A stretch of DNA of 64,000 nucleotides, taken from assembly GCA_038533155.1 (NCBI GenBank), contig JBCAZH010000012.1, positions 1 through 64,000 of the forward strand, read 5' to 3'. Positions 44,075 to 53,237 of the stretch are shown here, piece by piece (the stretch's first letter is position 1; each line of letters opens with the position of its first letter). This DNA is from CALBPI01 sp038533155 (GTDB lineage: Bacteria; Pseudomonadota; Gammaproteobacteria; Steroidobacterales; Woeseiaceae). A model generated the notes under the pieces. That model did no database searches. It saw nothing but the letters and a program-made list of their open reading frames with translations, and had not been told where the DNA came from. The position numbers and the translations under genes were made by a program.

Positions 44075-45607
44075 CTACCAGGTGTAGCGCACCGAATAAC
44101 GAACCGTCTTCTTGCTGTCGGGCGGCACTTCGATATCGAAGTGGACCAGCCGCGAATCGATTTTTCGATAGCGGTCGGAATTGCCGGAGATCGTCCAGGT
44201 CGCATACCGGTACAGAGGCTCGGCGATCGTCACGGCTTGCGCTATGTCTTTGCGATTGGTCAGCGTGATTTCGATCGCCTCTGTGATGACCTTAGCTCGC
44301 GTGTCGATGCTGTAATCGACCTGTTTGCGCTCACCGACGACATCGAAGGATGAGCCCAACCGAATCCGGATGTCCTCGTTTTTCGGTGTGTGCTCGATGA
44401 TGTCTTCGCCGACAAACTCAAGACTGCCGTCCGCATCATCGAGCTGTGATACCCGAATCCGACCAGCTGGTAGCGGCACACCCAAACCATGTTTCTTGAG
44501 ATTCTCGAACTCAAGATACACATCCACTTTGGAATTTCCGCCAGACCCAAAGTTGCGGTCTGTGACGCCATAGCCCATGCGAGATGGCACGTTCAGCCCA
44601 TTGAACACCAGCCGCTTGCGTGCCGGCACATTCGCCGCAGACGGGAACAAAGCCATTTGTTTGGTGGATTGATCCGGCAAGTCCGTTTTCCGGCCGAGTG
44701 TGTACAAGTGAAATTCGAAGAATGCCTTTTCGTCGAAACCGGCGACTGATGCGACGTCAGCGACCGCTGCCCTTTCCAGAAACACGCGCGCTTCCATGTC
44801 GTTTGGCGCCTGTGCGCGCTGCACATCGCCGGCGACCAACTTCAGTCCCGTATCAGAAAAACTGGTGCCAGTCTGATTGAGTATGCTGACCCAGGCGCTG
44901 ACATCCAACGTGCCGGACTGATCATCGGCACTTGGCGCCCAAGTGAGGTTGTAATCAGCCCACCACGTCATTCCCTGAGTCTCATAGGTAAGGCGCATAT
45001 CGTGCGGTCCTGCGCGACGCGCATTGATGTCCCAGAGCAACGTCGGTCGCGTCATTAGACCACCAGGGAGCGACCCCAACTCGATGTTCTGCCATTCCCG
45101 CACGATGGAAACCGACCCATCGTCCTCCTGCAGCACCAAACCGCCATCGGTGCTGAGCAGCCGACCACTGACTTCGCGTACTCGGTTCGCGAATAGCTGC
45201 TCTACCGTAATCGGTTGATCGATATAGCGCTGCAACAGTTTGTCGCTGCCGACCAGATCGAACCGGAAGTCCTGCTCGACCACTTGTGTACCTGATGGGT
45301 CCGTTAACGACGTCAAACGGACCGTCGTCGGATCCAGCAGCGCAGCCACGTCGGTGATTGAAACTGCGCTGCGACCGCGTGCGAGAGACAGACCACGATC
45401 ATCTCGAACAATGGCATAGCCTGGAATGCTTTGACCGTAGTAACTGCCGGCGCGAGGTGATGGTCGATACAAATCGGGGTTGACGGCCCCCGGCTGCGCC
45501 TTGCTATATATAGTGAGTGTCGTGTCACTGAACGCTACTACCGATGCTGCAGCGCACAACACAGCGGTGCTTGATTGAAGCATGGCTTTGATTGTTGTGT
45601 TTTTCAT
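44075..45607 (-). CDS. Exported DUF4139-domain protein
   Basis: A 510-residue exported protein with a signal peptide (about 1-30, ending in AASVVAFSD). The body, with LTIYSKAQPGAVNPDLY, WDINARRAGPHDMRLTYETQGMTWWADYNL (about 205-235) and a C-terminal KVITEAIEITLTNRKD, matches the DUF4139 proteins of proteobacteria, beta-rich and of unknown role. The ATG at 45607 has GAGGAG upstream; an in-frame codon at 45658 has neither. It is divergent from the TPR/TonB-like gene. Confidence 0.85.
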   Translation of the reverse strand: MKNTTIKAMLQSSTAVLCAAASVVAFSDTTLTIYSKAQPGAVNPDLYRPSPRAGSYYGQSIPGYAIVRDDRGLSLARGRSAVSITDVAALLDPTTVRLTSLTDPSGTQVVEQDFRFDLVGSDKLLQRYIDQPITVEQLFANRVREVSGRLLSTDGGLVLQEDDGSVSIVREWQNIELGSLPGGLMTRPTLLWDINARRAGPHDMRLTYETQGMTWWADYNLTWAPSADDQSGTLDVSAWVSILNQTGTSFSDTGLKLVAGDVQRAQAPNDMEARVFLERAAVADVASVAGFDEKAFFEFHLYTLGRKTDLPDQSTKQMALFPSAANVPARKRLVFNGLNVPSRMGYGVTDRNFGSGGNSKVDVYLEFENLKKHGLGVPLPAGRIRVSQLDDADGSLEFVGEDIIEHTPKNEDIRIRLGSSFDVVGERKQVDYSIDTRAKVITEAIEITLTNRKDIAQAVTIAEPLYRYATWTISGNSDRYRKIDSRLVHFDIEVPPDSKKTVRYSVRYTW

Positions 45608-45725
45608 CAGTGGGCTCCTCAATTGCCAGTTGCTGCTCACGGTACCAGGGCCTTGCAAGCGCTTTTGAAAACTTTGTGTAAAAAATCGGGTCTATATCTA
45701 GTAGCGATGAAAAGAACTTAACTCT

Positions 45726-47506
45726 ATGAGCCATATGATCAAAATGAAGCATCGTCTACAGTCACTCAGACCGCTACTGCCCACATGTTTCATGATGCTC
45801 GCTTGGGTGCTGGCACCGCAGGTTGAAGCGGAGGTCGCGCGGGCTGTCACCGAGCTCATTGAGATTGAGCCCGAGGTAGCCGAAACCGAGGTTGGCGAAG
45901 AGTTAGCCGCCGCCCAAACCTTGTTTCGTGCGCAATTGTCCGGTGGGGAGTATGAGGCTGCCCTCGATCAGGCCAAGCGCGTGGTGGAGCTCACGGCGAG
46001 GATCTGGGGTGGTGAAAGCCCTCAGGTAGCCAAAGCATTGACCAATCTGGCGATCGCGCAATCCGAAACGGCCGACTTTGTGGCCGCACAACAAAACTTC
46101 GTTGCAGCTATCCAGGTTCAAGAGGCTGCTGGGACCGATATTGTTGGCAAGGAACTCATCAATCCATTAAATGGACTGGCAAATGCGTCGATTGCGCTCA
46201 ATGACCTTGAGGCAGCAGTTCCATTGTTCGAGCGGTCCGTACATATCTCACATGTCACCGCCGGACCCAACAATCTCGAGCAGCTCGACACTTTGGATTN
46301 NNNNNNNNNNNNNNNNNNNNNNNNNNNNNNNNNNNNNNNNNNNNNNNNNNNNNNNNNNNNNNNNNNNNNNNNNNNNNNNNNNNNNNNNNNNNNNNNNNNA
46401 TCTCACATGTCACCGCCGGACCCAACAATCTCGAGCAGCTCGACACTTTGGATTCGTTGAGCCGAACGCACTATTTCCTTGGCGATACGCGTACTGCCAA
46501 CAAAATCCAAGACATCATATTCCGCTTACAGCAGCGGCGGTTTTCAGCGGATTCGGACCAATACCTTGACGCATTGAAACGCCGTGCTGATTGGTACACC
46601 CAAATTGGGAACTTTACGGAAGCGATGTTCGCGTACCGCAGATTGGAGCGGACAATCGCGAAGTTCCATGGTCGGGATGATCCACGATTGATTGAGCCAC
46701 TCGTGGCGCTCGCATTTGTGACACCCAGGCAAACCCAGGCAACCCCAGGGTTCACCCCTGAGCTGGCGCTCAAGGAAGCGAGGCGCGCCGTGCACCGTGC
46801 GGTGAGGATTGCGCGAGAGCAAAGCAACTCGGATCCGGCATTGCTGCCGTCGACACTGGTCGCGGAAGGCGATTTTCTGTTGTTTGCCACAGCGACCCGG
46901 ACGGCACGAGATTCGTATCTCGAAGCCTACAACTTGACGAACGACAATCCCGATCTGTCGGACTTACATCAACAGCTGTTTGGTGAGCCGGTGGCGGTGG
47001 TGACGCAACCCATGCGATCGGTATATCACCTCAATGACGGTGGCTCAGGCACCAAGGCTTACCCCAATCGCGGTTTTGTTGAACTGGAATATGACCTGAC
47101 AGTCAGCGGCCGACCCGACAATCTGCGTATTGTCGATTCCGAGCCAGCCGGACTAATGGACGCTATCGTTGTACGCAACGTCCGACGATTCGTTTATCGC
47201 CCAACGTTCATCAACGGCACGCCCATCCGCAGCTTCGGTATTCGGTTCCGACATGAATATCGCTATGACGAGAGCCGGTTGTCCGACCGGGAACGCAAGT
47301 ACATCGAACGGACGGAACGCGCACGGGCCAGACTCGCGGAGCGCGAAGCATCACGCGCACCCATCGCACCTGAGGATGCACTGCCCGAGCCGGAACCTGA
47401 GCCGGAGTCCGAATCCGAGTCCGAGTCCGAGTCCGAAGTGGGCCAACCACCTTCGGAGGAATCTCTTGAAAATGCCGATGGCGATGGCATATCGATTATC
47501 CGGTAA
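45726..47506 (+). CDS. TPR-containing TonB-like exported protein, interrupted by a false assembly gap
   Basis: An exported protein that reads 541 residues once the gap is closed. The ATG at 45726 starts a signal peptide (about 10-37, ending VEAEVA), followed by two to three TPR-like helical repeats (AKALTNLAIAQSETADFVAAQQNF; LNGLANASIALNDLEAAVPLFE). Then comes a helical region with RLEPLVAL-type repeats, and a TonB-C-like domain (YPNRGFVELEYDLTVSGRPDNL ... RRFVYRPTFINGTPI). The tail is Glu/Pro/Ser-rich (ESESESESES). The 100-N run at 46300-46399 is flanked by the same 55 bp; removing the Ns and one copy gives ...LEQLDTLD-SLSRTHYF... in frame, so the gene is intact in reality. It precedes msrA by 23 nt. 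Confidence 0.82.
46245..46454 (+). repeat. 55-bp direct repeat flanking the gap (assembly artefact)
   Basis: Copies at 46245-46299 and 46400-46454 are identical base for base. A 55-base exact overlap equals a common assembler k-mer size, so it is most likely one genomic copy displayed twice. Collapsing it restores one reading frame. Confidence 0.9.
46300..46399. other. 100-N assembly gap (spurious)
   Basis: Exactly 100 Ns, a scaffolding placeholder. The 55 bases before it (46245-46299) are identical to the 55 after it (46400-46454), which shows that two contig ends overlapped and were not merged. Confidence 0.97.
47387..47434 (+). repeat. Degenerate hexanucleotide repeat coding (Glu-Pro)n(Glu-Ser)n
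   Basis: Eight hexamers of the form GAGCCG/GAACCT followed by GAGTCC/GAATCC, the last three identical. They encode an EPEPEP-ESESESESES stretch near the C-terminus of the TonB-like protein. Such tracts vary in copy number by slippage but stay in frame. Confidence 0.85.
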
Positions 47507-47529
47507 CACCGATCGACAAGAGAGCCATC

Positions 47530-48186
47530 ATGTTATTCGCAAAGAAGCCGACCACGCTGCCATCCGCTGAGGATGCGCTGCCGGGCCGCAGCACTGCAAT
47601 GGAAGTCCCGGCTGCCCATTTCGTCAATGGCCGAGCCATGACACCGCCGTTTCCAAAGGGCTATGCATCCGTTTTGGTCGGAATGGGGTGCTTTTGGGGC
47701 GCAGAGCGTGTGTTTTGGCAGCTTCCTGGCGTTTTCACAACCTCTGTCGGCTATGCTGGAGGTCACACGCCCAACCCGACGTATGAAGAAGTGTGTTCCG
47801 GGCGCACCGGCCACACGGAGGTCGTGCAGGTGGTTTTCGATCCCAGCGAAGTCTCGTTCGAACAAATTTTGCGTGCCTTTTGGGAGTCTCATGATCCGAC
47901 CCAAGGTATGCGCCAGGGCAACGATCGCGGCACACAATACCGTTCGGCGATCTACGTCGATGATCCGGACATGCTAGGTGCTGCGCGAGCGTCACGCGAC
48001 GCTTACCAAGCGCAATTGCAAGGGTCGGGTTTTGGTGCGATCACAACGGAGATTGCATCTGACGTACCCTATTTCTTCGCCGAGGCGTACCATCAGCAGT
48101 ATCTGGCTAAGAACCCGGACGGATATTGCGGCATTGGTGGGACCGGCGTCAGCTGCCCTATCGGATTAAGCCCCGCATCTGCCTAA
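47530..48186 (+). CDS. msrA: Peptide methionine sulfoxide reductase MsrA
   Basis: Reduces methionine-S-sulfoxide in proteins with thioredoxin as donor, in the cytoplasm. The 218-residue protein has the catalytic GMGCFWGAER (Cys54), the family segments TSVGYAGG, YEEVCSGRTGHTEVVQV and RGTQYRSAIY, and two C-terminal resolving cysteines (Cys200 and Cys209, GYCGIGGTGVSC). An N-terminal extension of about 45 residues before the core is like that of E. coli MsrA. It lies between the TonB-like gene and folE. Confidence 0.96.
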   Translation: MLFAKKPTTLPSAEDALPGRSTAMEVPAAHFVNGRAMTPPFPKGYASVLVGMGCFWGAERVFWQLPGVFTTSVGYAGGHTPNPTYEEVCSGRTGHTEVVQVVFDPSEVSFEQILRAFWESHDPTQGMRQGNDRGTQYRSAIYVDDPDMLGAARASRDAYQAQLQGSGFGAITTEIASDVPYFFAEAYHQQYLAKNPDGYCGIGGTGVSCPIGLSPASA

Positions 48187-48270
48187 GGTCTCAAATACCC
48201 AACCAGATTGAGTGAATCGTCCGCTGATCAGAGGATCAGTGACTTCGTTGGTATTGCAGGAACAAGTATC

Positions 48271-48876
48271 TTGGCTTCGAAAAAGAAAACCGTATCGCGC
48301 CGCAAACCGTCAAGAAAAGCGGCTGAAGATGCCGTCAGAACACTGTTGCGCTGGGCGGGCGATGACATTACTCGTGAGGGTCTTCTCGACACGCCATCGC
48401 GGGTGGTTAGGGCCTATGAAGACTGGTTCTCGGGATATCGTGACGATCCATTGCAGTTCCTCCGGCGGACGTTCGAAGAAGTCGAGGGCTACGACGAGCT
48501 GATCGTGCTCCGCGACATTCACTTCGAGTCTCACTGCGAACATCACATGGCCCCGATCATCGGCAAGGCTCATGTCGGTTACTTGCCTCGAGGGAAGGTG
48601 GTCGGGATTAGCAAATTGGCGAGAGTCGTTGAGGCTTTCGCCCGCCGGTTTCAGGTGCAAGAGAAGATGACCGCGCAGATCGCCCAGTGCATCGATGAGG
48701 TGTTAAAGCCGTGTGGCGTGGGCGTCATCATCGAAGCAAGCCACCAGTGCATGACAACCCGTGGCATCCACAAAACCGGAGTGTCCATGGTGACCAGTCA
48801 AATGCTGGGGGAATTCCGCGACGACGCCAGAACTCGGGCAGAGTTTATCCAGATGTGCGGACTTCGAACCGCGTAG
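48271..48876 (+). CDS. folE: GTP cyclohydrolase I
   Basis: First enzyme of tetrahydrofolate (and pterin) synthesis: GTP to 7,8-dihydroneopterin triphosphate. The protein has the FolE core: GLLDTPSRVVRAYEDWFSGY, the zinc-ligand segment SHCEHHMAPIIGKAHVGYLP, VVGISKLARVVEAFARR, QVQEKMTAQIA, and HQCMTTRGIHKTG with the second Cys ligand. No ATG is available. TTG 48271 has AGGA nine nt upstream and gives 201 residues; TTG 48208 would give 222. A downstream ATG would remove core residues. Identification is firm, the start uncertain. Confidence 0.93.
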   Translation: MASKKKTVSRRKPSRKAAEDAVRTLLRWAGDDITREGLLDTPSRVVRAYEDWFSGYRDDPLQFLRRTFEEVEGYDELIVLRDIHFESHCEHHMAPIIGKAHVGYLPRGKVVGISKLARVVEAFARRFQVQEKMTAQIAQCIDEVLKPCGVGVIIEASHQCMTTRGIHKTGVSMVTSQMLGEFRDDARTRAEFIQMCGLRTA

Positions 48877-48904
48877 CAACTGCGTGGGACACAGCTAGCG
48901 AAGC

Positions 48905-49285
48905 TTAGTGCTGCGTCAAAAACTCTGGGATTTCAGTAGCTTGAGGTTTTTCTTCTGCGGTCGTCTCGACGAGACGTAGTTGCACCGGCGCCGAGTCCAA
49001 CATCAGTTGAAAATATAATTGGACGATGTCTCGACCGCAGTCTGAGGCTTCCATTGGCGACATCTTCCGGATCGTGGCGACGATTGGATGCTCATTGTTC
49101 ACGGGACGACGCGCAGTGATACGGTCCCGCATAGCCTGGAACCGTTCCCGTACCGTATCCGGAATCTCGTCCGAAGGTATGGTCTCAAGTTGATCGACCC
49201 AGGCTTTTGTTAACCTGGCTTTTGCATTTTCATGGCTGGTCAAAACCAGCATCGCGTCGTGTAGCTTGTCTCTGAGCAAAGACAT
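48905..49285 (-). CDS. Small conserved helical protein, unknown function
   Basis: A 126-residue, probably cytoplasmic, soluble protein, helical in composition (MSLLRDKLHDAMLVLTSHEN..., RKMSPMEASDCGRDIVQLYFQ). No signal peptide or recognised domain. The ATG at 49285 has a strong AGGGGG upstream, and the frame is clearly coding by composition. It is convergent with folE and is followed upstream by a 163-nt gene-free stretch before the ileS stop. Confidence 0.65.
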   Translation of the reverse strand: MSLLRDKLHDAMLVLTSHENAKARLTKAWVDQLETIPSDEIPDTVRERFQAMRDRITARRPVNNEHPIVATIRKMSPMEASDCGRDIVQLYFQLMLDSAPVQLRLVETTAEEKPQATEIPEFLTQH

Positions 49286-49448
49286 CCGCCACCCCCTTCA
49301 AACTCCCGGGCGAAAATCTAATCCGTCAGTATGTAGATTCGGGACTAGGAGCGGTCTCCGCCGTCTTTGCCCGTATGCAAAATCCCTCTGCCTCACTGTT
49401 ATAGCAAAGCTTGACGAAATCACCAAATCAGTCAGATTTCACAAGAAA

Positions 49449-52400
49449 CTAGGTGTCGATTCGTGTCAATTCAATCGTCCACTGTTCAGCGTCAAGTCCA
49501 CCATCCATCCGGAACCCGTCGACGCTGGCAGCCCACTCTAACGCCAGAGTTTCGTTCATTATCAAATCGCGATACGCCTCAATCGCGTCCTCGATACCGG
49601 CCGATCCTTCAATTTTTAAGGCAATTCGATCAGAAACTTCCAGCCCGGCCTGTTTGCGAGCCTCCTGGACGCCTCGAATCAACTCCCTAGCAAGTCCCTC
49701 GCGAATCAGATCTGGGTTTAGCGAGGTGTCGAGACCCACGAGGTAGCCCGACTCCTCCGAGCACGCATAACCGTCGGCGGAGGCGGTCTCGACCAGCACG
49801 TCCTCAGCGCCAAGACCCAACGATTGACCCTCGACTTCAATCGAAAAAGTCTCACCTTTAGCGACGCAGCGAGCGATCTCGCCGCCGTCCGACGCCAACA
49901 AGGCCTGTCGAATCGCCGGTACTTGTTTGCCGTATTTACGCCCAACGACCGGGAGATTCGGTTTGATCCGATACTCAACCAGATCCGCGTCCTGCGCGAT
50001 GGTCTCAATGTGCTTAACATTGAGCTCTTCTTCAATTTGAGCGGCATGCGTTCGTACCGCGTGATCTGCGCTAGCACCTGGCGTGCGCACCAACAAGCGC
50101 CCTAACGGTTGGCGCGTGCGAACACCACTCTGAGCCCGAGCCGCCCGCCCAAGTCCAACCACACGTTGAATGACACTCACCTCGTCCAGCAGCGACTGGT
50201 CGATCGCATCCGCATGGGCTTCGGGCCAATCCGCTAGGTGAACGCTCACCGGCGCATCGGACTGCACGCCACGAATGAGATTACCGTAAAGCTGTTCAGC
50301 CAGAAACGGCATGAACGGGGCTGCCAGATACGTCGTTGCGCAAAGGCACTCGTACAATGTGTCGTAGGCGTAACGCTGATCCGTCGCATCGTCGCTTTTC
50401 CAAAAGCGGCGGCGGTTCCGACGCACATACCAGTTGGATAGCTGATCAACAAAACTCTCTATGGCTTCGCCAGCTCGCTGTGCGTCAAACGCTTCTAACG
50501 ACTCCGTCACGTCGACGATCGTCTGATTCATCAATGCAACAGCCCAGCGATCGATTTCTGGACGGTCTGACAGTGCGGACCGATCGGTGAAGTCCACGTT
50601 GTCCAAGCGCGCGTACATGACGAAAAACGCGTACGTATTCCACAGCGTATTCAGAAAACTGCTGGCAACGTCCTGGACGATATCCACCGAGATCCGTTTT
50701 TGAAGATCCGGTGCAACGCGAGCGAGAAAGTACCAACGTAATGCGTCAGCGCCGACGGCGTCGAATACGGTATAGGGATCAAGAATGTTGCCCTTCGATT
50801 TCGACATTTTTTTGCCATCCGCATCGACGATGTGGCTGAGGCAGATCACGTTTTTGTACGCAATACTGTCCGAAACCAATGTCGCTATGGCGTGCAGCGT
50901 ATAGAACCAGCCGCGCGTTTGATCGATCGCTTCGCAAATATAATCGGCGGGGAAATGGGCCTCGAACTCGTCTTTGTTTTCGAATGGGTAGTGCCACTGG
51001 GCATAAGACATCGCACCAGAGTCAAACCAACAGTCGATGACCTCCGGTACGCGACGCCACGTGTGCCCATCGGCCTCGAACTCGATGTGATCCACAGCGG
51101 GTCTGTGCAAGTCCACTTCGGTGAGATCACGACCGCACAGCTCCGCGAGTTCGGCAACGCTACCAAAACACCGGAAATCACCTTCGCCGTTTGTCCAAAC
51201 CGGTAATGGCGTACCCCAAAACCGTTCCCTGGAAAGGGCCCAGTCGACATTGTTCTCGAGCCAATTTCCAAAGCGACCGTCGCGAATGCGCTCCGGTACC
51301 CAGTTGATCGTCTGGTTGAGCTCGACCATCTGATCTTTACGCTCTGTCGTGCGGATGTACCACGCGTTCTTGGCGTAGTAGATGATTGGGTCGCCCGTCC
51401 GCCAACCGAACGGATAGTTGTGTAGGTAGCGCTCAGCGCGGAACATCACGCCGCGTTCTTTAAGAAGCCGTATCAGAACCGGGTCGGCGTCCTTAAAGAA
51501 CATCCCAGCGACAGGTTCGACCTCAGGTTTGAAATGTCCGTCCAATCCGACGCCATGCAACACAGGCAGCCCGTTGGCTTGCCCCAAGGCAAGGTCGTCC
51601 ACACCGTAAGCCGGCGCAGTGTGGACAATACCGGTGCCATCCTCGACGGTCACGAAGTCGGCATGGAACACCTGAAATGCCGGGCAGTCATCGGGCACGT
51701 CGAGATAGTCGAACATTCGCCGGTAGTGCTTGCCGACCAGCTCGCTTCCTTTAACGGTCTTGAGCACCGTTTGCTCAAGATCTTGTAGCACCCGTTCACG
51801 CAGAGCACTCGCGACAATCAGAACCTCATCGCCGCTTTTCACATAGTCATAGTCGACATCGCGGTGAACGGCCAAGGCCAGATTCGACGGCAGCGTCCAC
51901 GGCGTCGTCGTCCATACCAGAAAATGGGTATTAGGCTCCTCTTGCAGTGAGAACCGGACGAAGATCGAAGGATCTTCAACTTCCTTGTAGCCCTGCGCGA
52001 GCTCATGAGAGGACAATGTCGCACCGATTCTAGGATCGTACGGCACGACCTTGTAACCGCGATAGATGAGGCCTTGATCCCAAATCACCTTCAACAAGTG
52101 CCACACCGACTCGATGTACTTGTTGTCCAACGTGACGTAGGCATCTTCCATGTTGACCCAGAAACCCATGCGCTCTGTCATGCGTTCCCAGTCAGCCACG
52201 TACGTCATGACAGACTCGCGGCACCGACGTGTAAACTCCTCAACGCCAATCTTGGCCTCAATCTCGGCTTTGTCGAAGATGCCGAGTTGCTTTTCAACCT
52301 CATGCTCAACCGGCAGACCATGAGTGTCCCAGCCTGCCTTTCTCGGCACGCTAAATCCCTGCATCGTCTTGAAGCGAGGGAATACGTCTTTGAACGTTCT

Positions 52401-52586
52401 CGCAAGCACGTGGTGAATACCCGGTTTGCCGTTGGCGGTGGGCGGGCCCTCATTGAAGCTAAAGCGCTCCGCGCCTTCACGGTTCTTCAGCGATCTTGCG
52501 AAAACGTCATGCTCACGCCAAAACTCGAGCACCTCGGCCTCGAGCGAGGGTCCGTCATAGCGGCCTGTCACAGGGTCAAAACTCAT
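49449..52586 (-). CDS. ileS: Isoleucyl-tRNA synthetase, IleS2 (eukaryote-like) type with a GXHH signature
   Basis: Charges tRNA-Ile; class I synthetase of 1045 residues. The sequence GPPTANGKPGIHHVLARTFK places the class I signature at 56-59 as Gly-Ile-His-His, not HxGH; the KMSKS loop KKMSKSKGN is canonical. RKAGWDTHGLPVEHEVEKQLGI and VWTTTPWTLPSNLAL (editing-domain entry) are typical of IleS2, the type shared with eukaryotes and linked to mupirocin resistance. There is no C-terminal four-Cys zinc domain, as found in IleS1. The ATG at 52586 starts MSFDPVTGRYDGPSLEAEVL; the frame runs open to 52832 but the extension is not family-like. A second, IleS1 copy next to lspA elsewhere in the genome is possible. 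Confidence 0.95.
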   Translation of the reverse strand: MSFDPVTGRYDGPSLEAEVLEFWREHDVFARSLKNREGAERFSFNEGPPTANGKPGIHHVLARTFKDVFPRFKTMQGFSVPRKAGWDTHGLPVEHEVEKQLGIFDKAEIEAKIGVEEFTRRCRESVMTYVADWERMTERMGFWVNMEDAYVTLDNKYIESVWHLLKVIWDQGLIYRGYKVVPYDPRIGATLSSHELAQGYKEVEDPSIFVRFSLQEEPNTHFLVWTTTPWTLPSNLALAVHRDVDYDYVKSGDEVLIVASALRERVLQDLEQTVLKTVKGSELVGKHYRRMFDYLDVPDDCPAFQVFHADFVTVEDGTGIVHTAPAYGVDDLALGQANGLPVLHGVGLDGHFKPEVEPVAGMFFKDADPVLIRLLKERGVMFRAERYLHNYPFGWRTGDPIIYYAKNAWYIRTTERKDQMVELNQTINWVPERIRDGRFGNWLENNVDWALSRERFWGTPLPVWTNGEGDFRCFGSVAELAELCGRDLTEVDLHRPAVDHIEFEADGHTWRRVPEVIDCWFDSGAMSYAQWHYPFENKDEFEAHFPADYICEAIDQTRGWFYTLHAIATLVSDSIAYKNVICLSHIVDADGKKMSKSKGNILDPYTVFDAVGADALRWYFLARVAPDLQKRISVDIVQDVASSFLNTLWNTYAFFVMYARLDNVDFTDRSALSDRPEIDRWAVALMNQTIVDVTESLEAFDAQRAGEAIESFVDQLSNWYVRRNRRRFWKSDDATDQRYAYDTLYECLCATTYLAAPFMPFLAEQLYGNLIRGVQSDAPVSVHLADWPEAHADAIDQSLLDEVSVIQRVVGLGRAARAQSGVRTRQPLGRLLVRTPGASADHAVRTHAAQIEEELNVKHIETIAQDADLVEYRIKPNLPVVGRKYGKQVPAIRQALLASDGGEIARCVAKGETFSIEVEGQSLGLGAEDVLVETASADGYACSEESGYLVGLDTSLNPDLIREGLARELIRGVQEARKQAGLEVSDRIALKIEGSAGIEDAIEAYRDLIMNETLALEWAASVDGFRMDGGLDAEQWTIELTRIDT

Positions 52587-52736
52587 AACCAGAGAAACTG
52601 CGTCTTTTCGATTTACTGCGGCAAAAAAATACCGGCGCTGTGGCCGGCGGACCGGGCCATTGGCCCATCGCTGCACTTTACTATTGATCATTGAAAAGGC
52701 AAGCGTTTCGCATATCGCTCGTGAGATACTGCGTCC

Positions 52737-53137
52737 ATGAGCATCTTTGATCACCCCCGAATGGTCGACTGTGGTTCCGCGACGCTGGCACTGTATGAGC
52801 AAGGTTCTGGCGATCCGGTGATTTTCTGCCACGGGTTTCCGGAACTCGCCTTTTCATGGCGCTACCAACTGCCGGCCATCGCCAAGGCCGGCTTTCGAGC
52901 GATCGCCGTGGACATGCGTGGCTACGGCGCCAGTGATCGTCCTGACGGTGTCGCCTCTTACCGTCAGCACGAGCTGATCGGTGACCTGGACGGTTTGCTC
53001 GCCGCCTTAGGTTATGACGATGCTTATTGGGTCGGCCATGACTGGGGCGCACTGCTGTTGTGGCAGTACGCACTGCTGCGACCGGAGCGAGTGAAAGGCC
53101 TCATCAATCTGAACATCCCGTTTGCGCCGCGACGGGA
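52737..53137 (+). CDS. Alpha/beta hydrolase, epoxide-hydrolase-like, cut by the assembly gap
   Basis: Only the first 133 residues are present before the N run. They show the oxyanion-hole motif HGFPELAFSWRYQ, a conserved DMRGYGASDRP, and the nucleophile elbow VGHDWGA with Asp as nucleophile, as in soluble epoxide hydrolases and haloalkane dehalogenases. About 170 C-terminal residues, with the cap domain and catalytic His, are missing. The ATG at 52737 begins MSIFDHPRMVDCG. The gene is divergent from ileS. Confidence 0.88.
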
Positions 53138-53237
53138 NNNNNNNNNNNNNNNNNNNNNNNNNNNNNNNNNNNNNNNNNNNNNNNNNNNNNNNNNNNNNNN
53201 NNNNNNNNNNNNNNNNNNNNNNNNNNNNNNNNNNNNN
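53138..53237. other. 100-N assembly gap (real missing sequence)
   Basis: Exactly 100 Ns, with no shared sequence on the two sides. The left gene lacks its C-terminal half and the right gene lacks its N-terminal NAD(P)-binding part, so the true gap is likely well above 500 bp. Confidence 0.95.

Noticed and set aside
46245..46454. Insertion-type direct repeats around the N run
   Set aside because: 55 bp is far longer than target-site duplications and the frame closes perfectly after collapse; an assembly artefact explains it.
47387..47434. Tandem hexamers as a possible CRISPR or regulatory repeat
   Set aside because: The unit is 6 bp without spacers, lies inside a coding frame and encodes Glu-Pro/Glu-Ser, so it is a simple coding repeat.
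52005..52694. 229-codon plus-strand frame over the ileS 5' region
   Set aside because: Antisense to conserved ileS coding sequence, with no motif or start signals.
53060..53237. Reading frame bridging the second N gap into the SDR
   Set aside because: Residues before the gap in this frame are out of frame with the hydrolase and continue only through Ns; joining them is meaningless.
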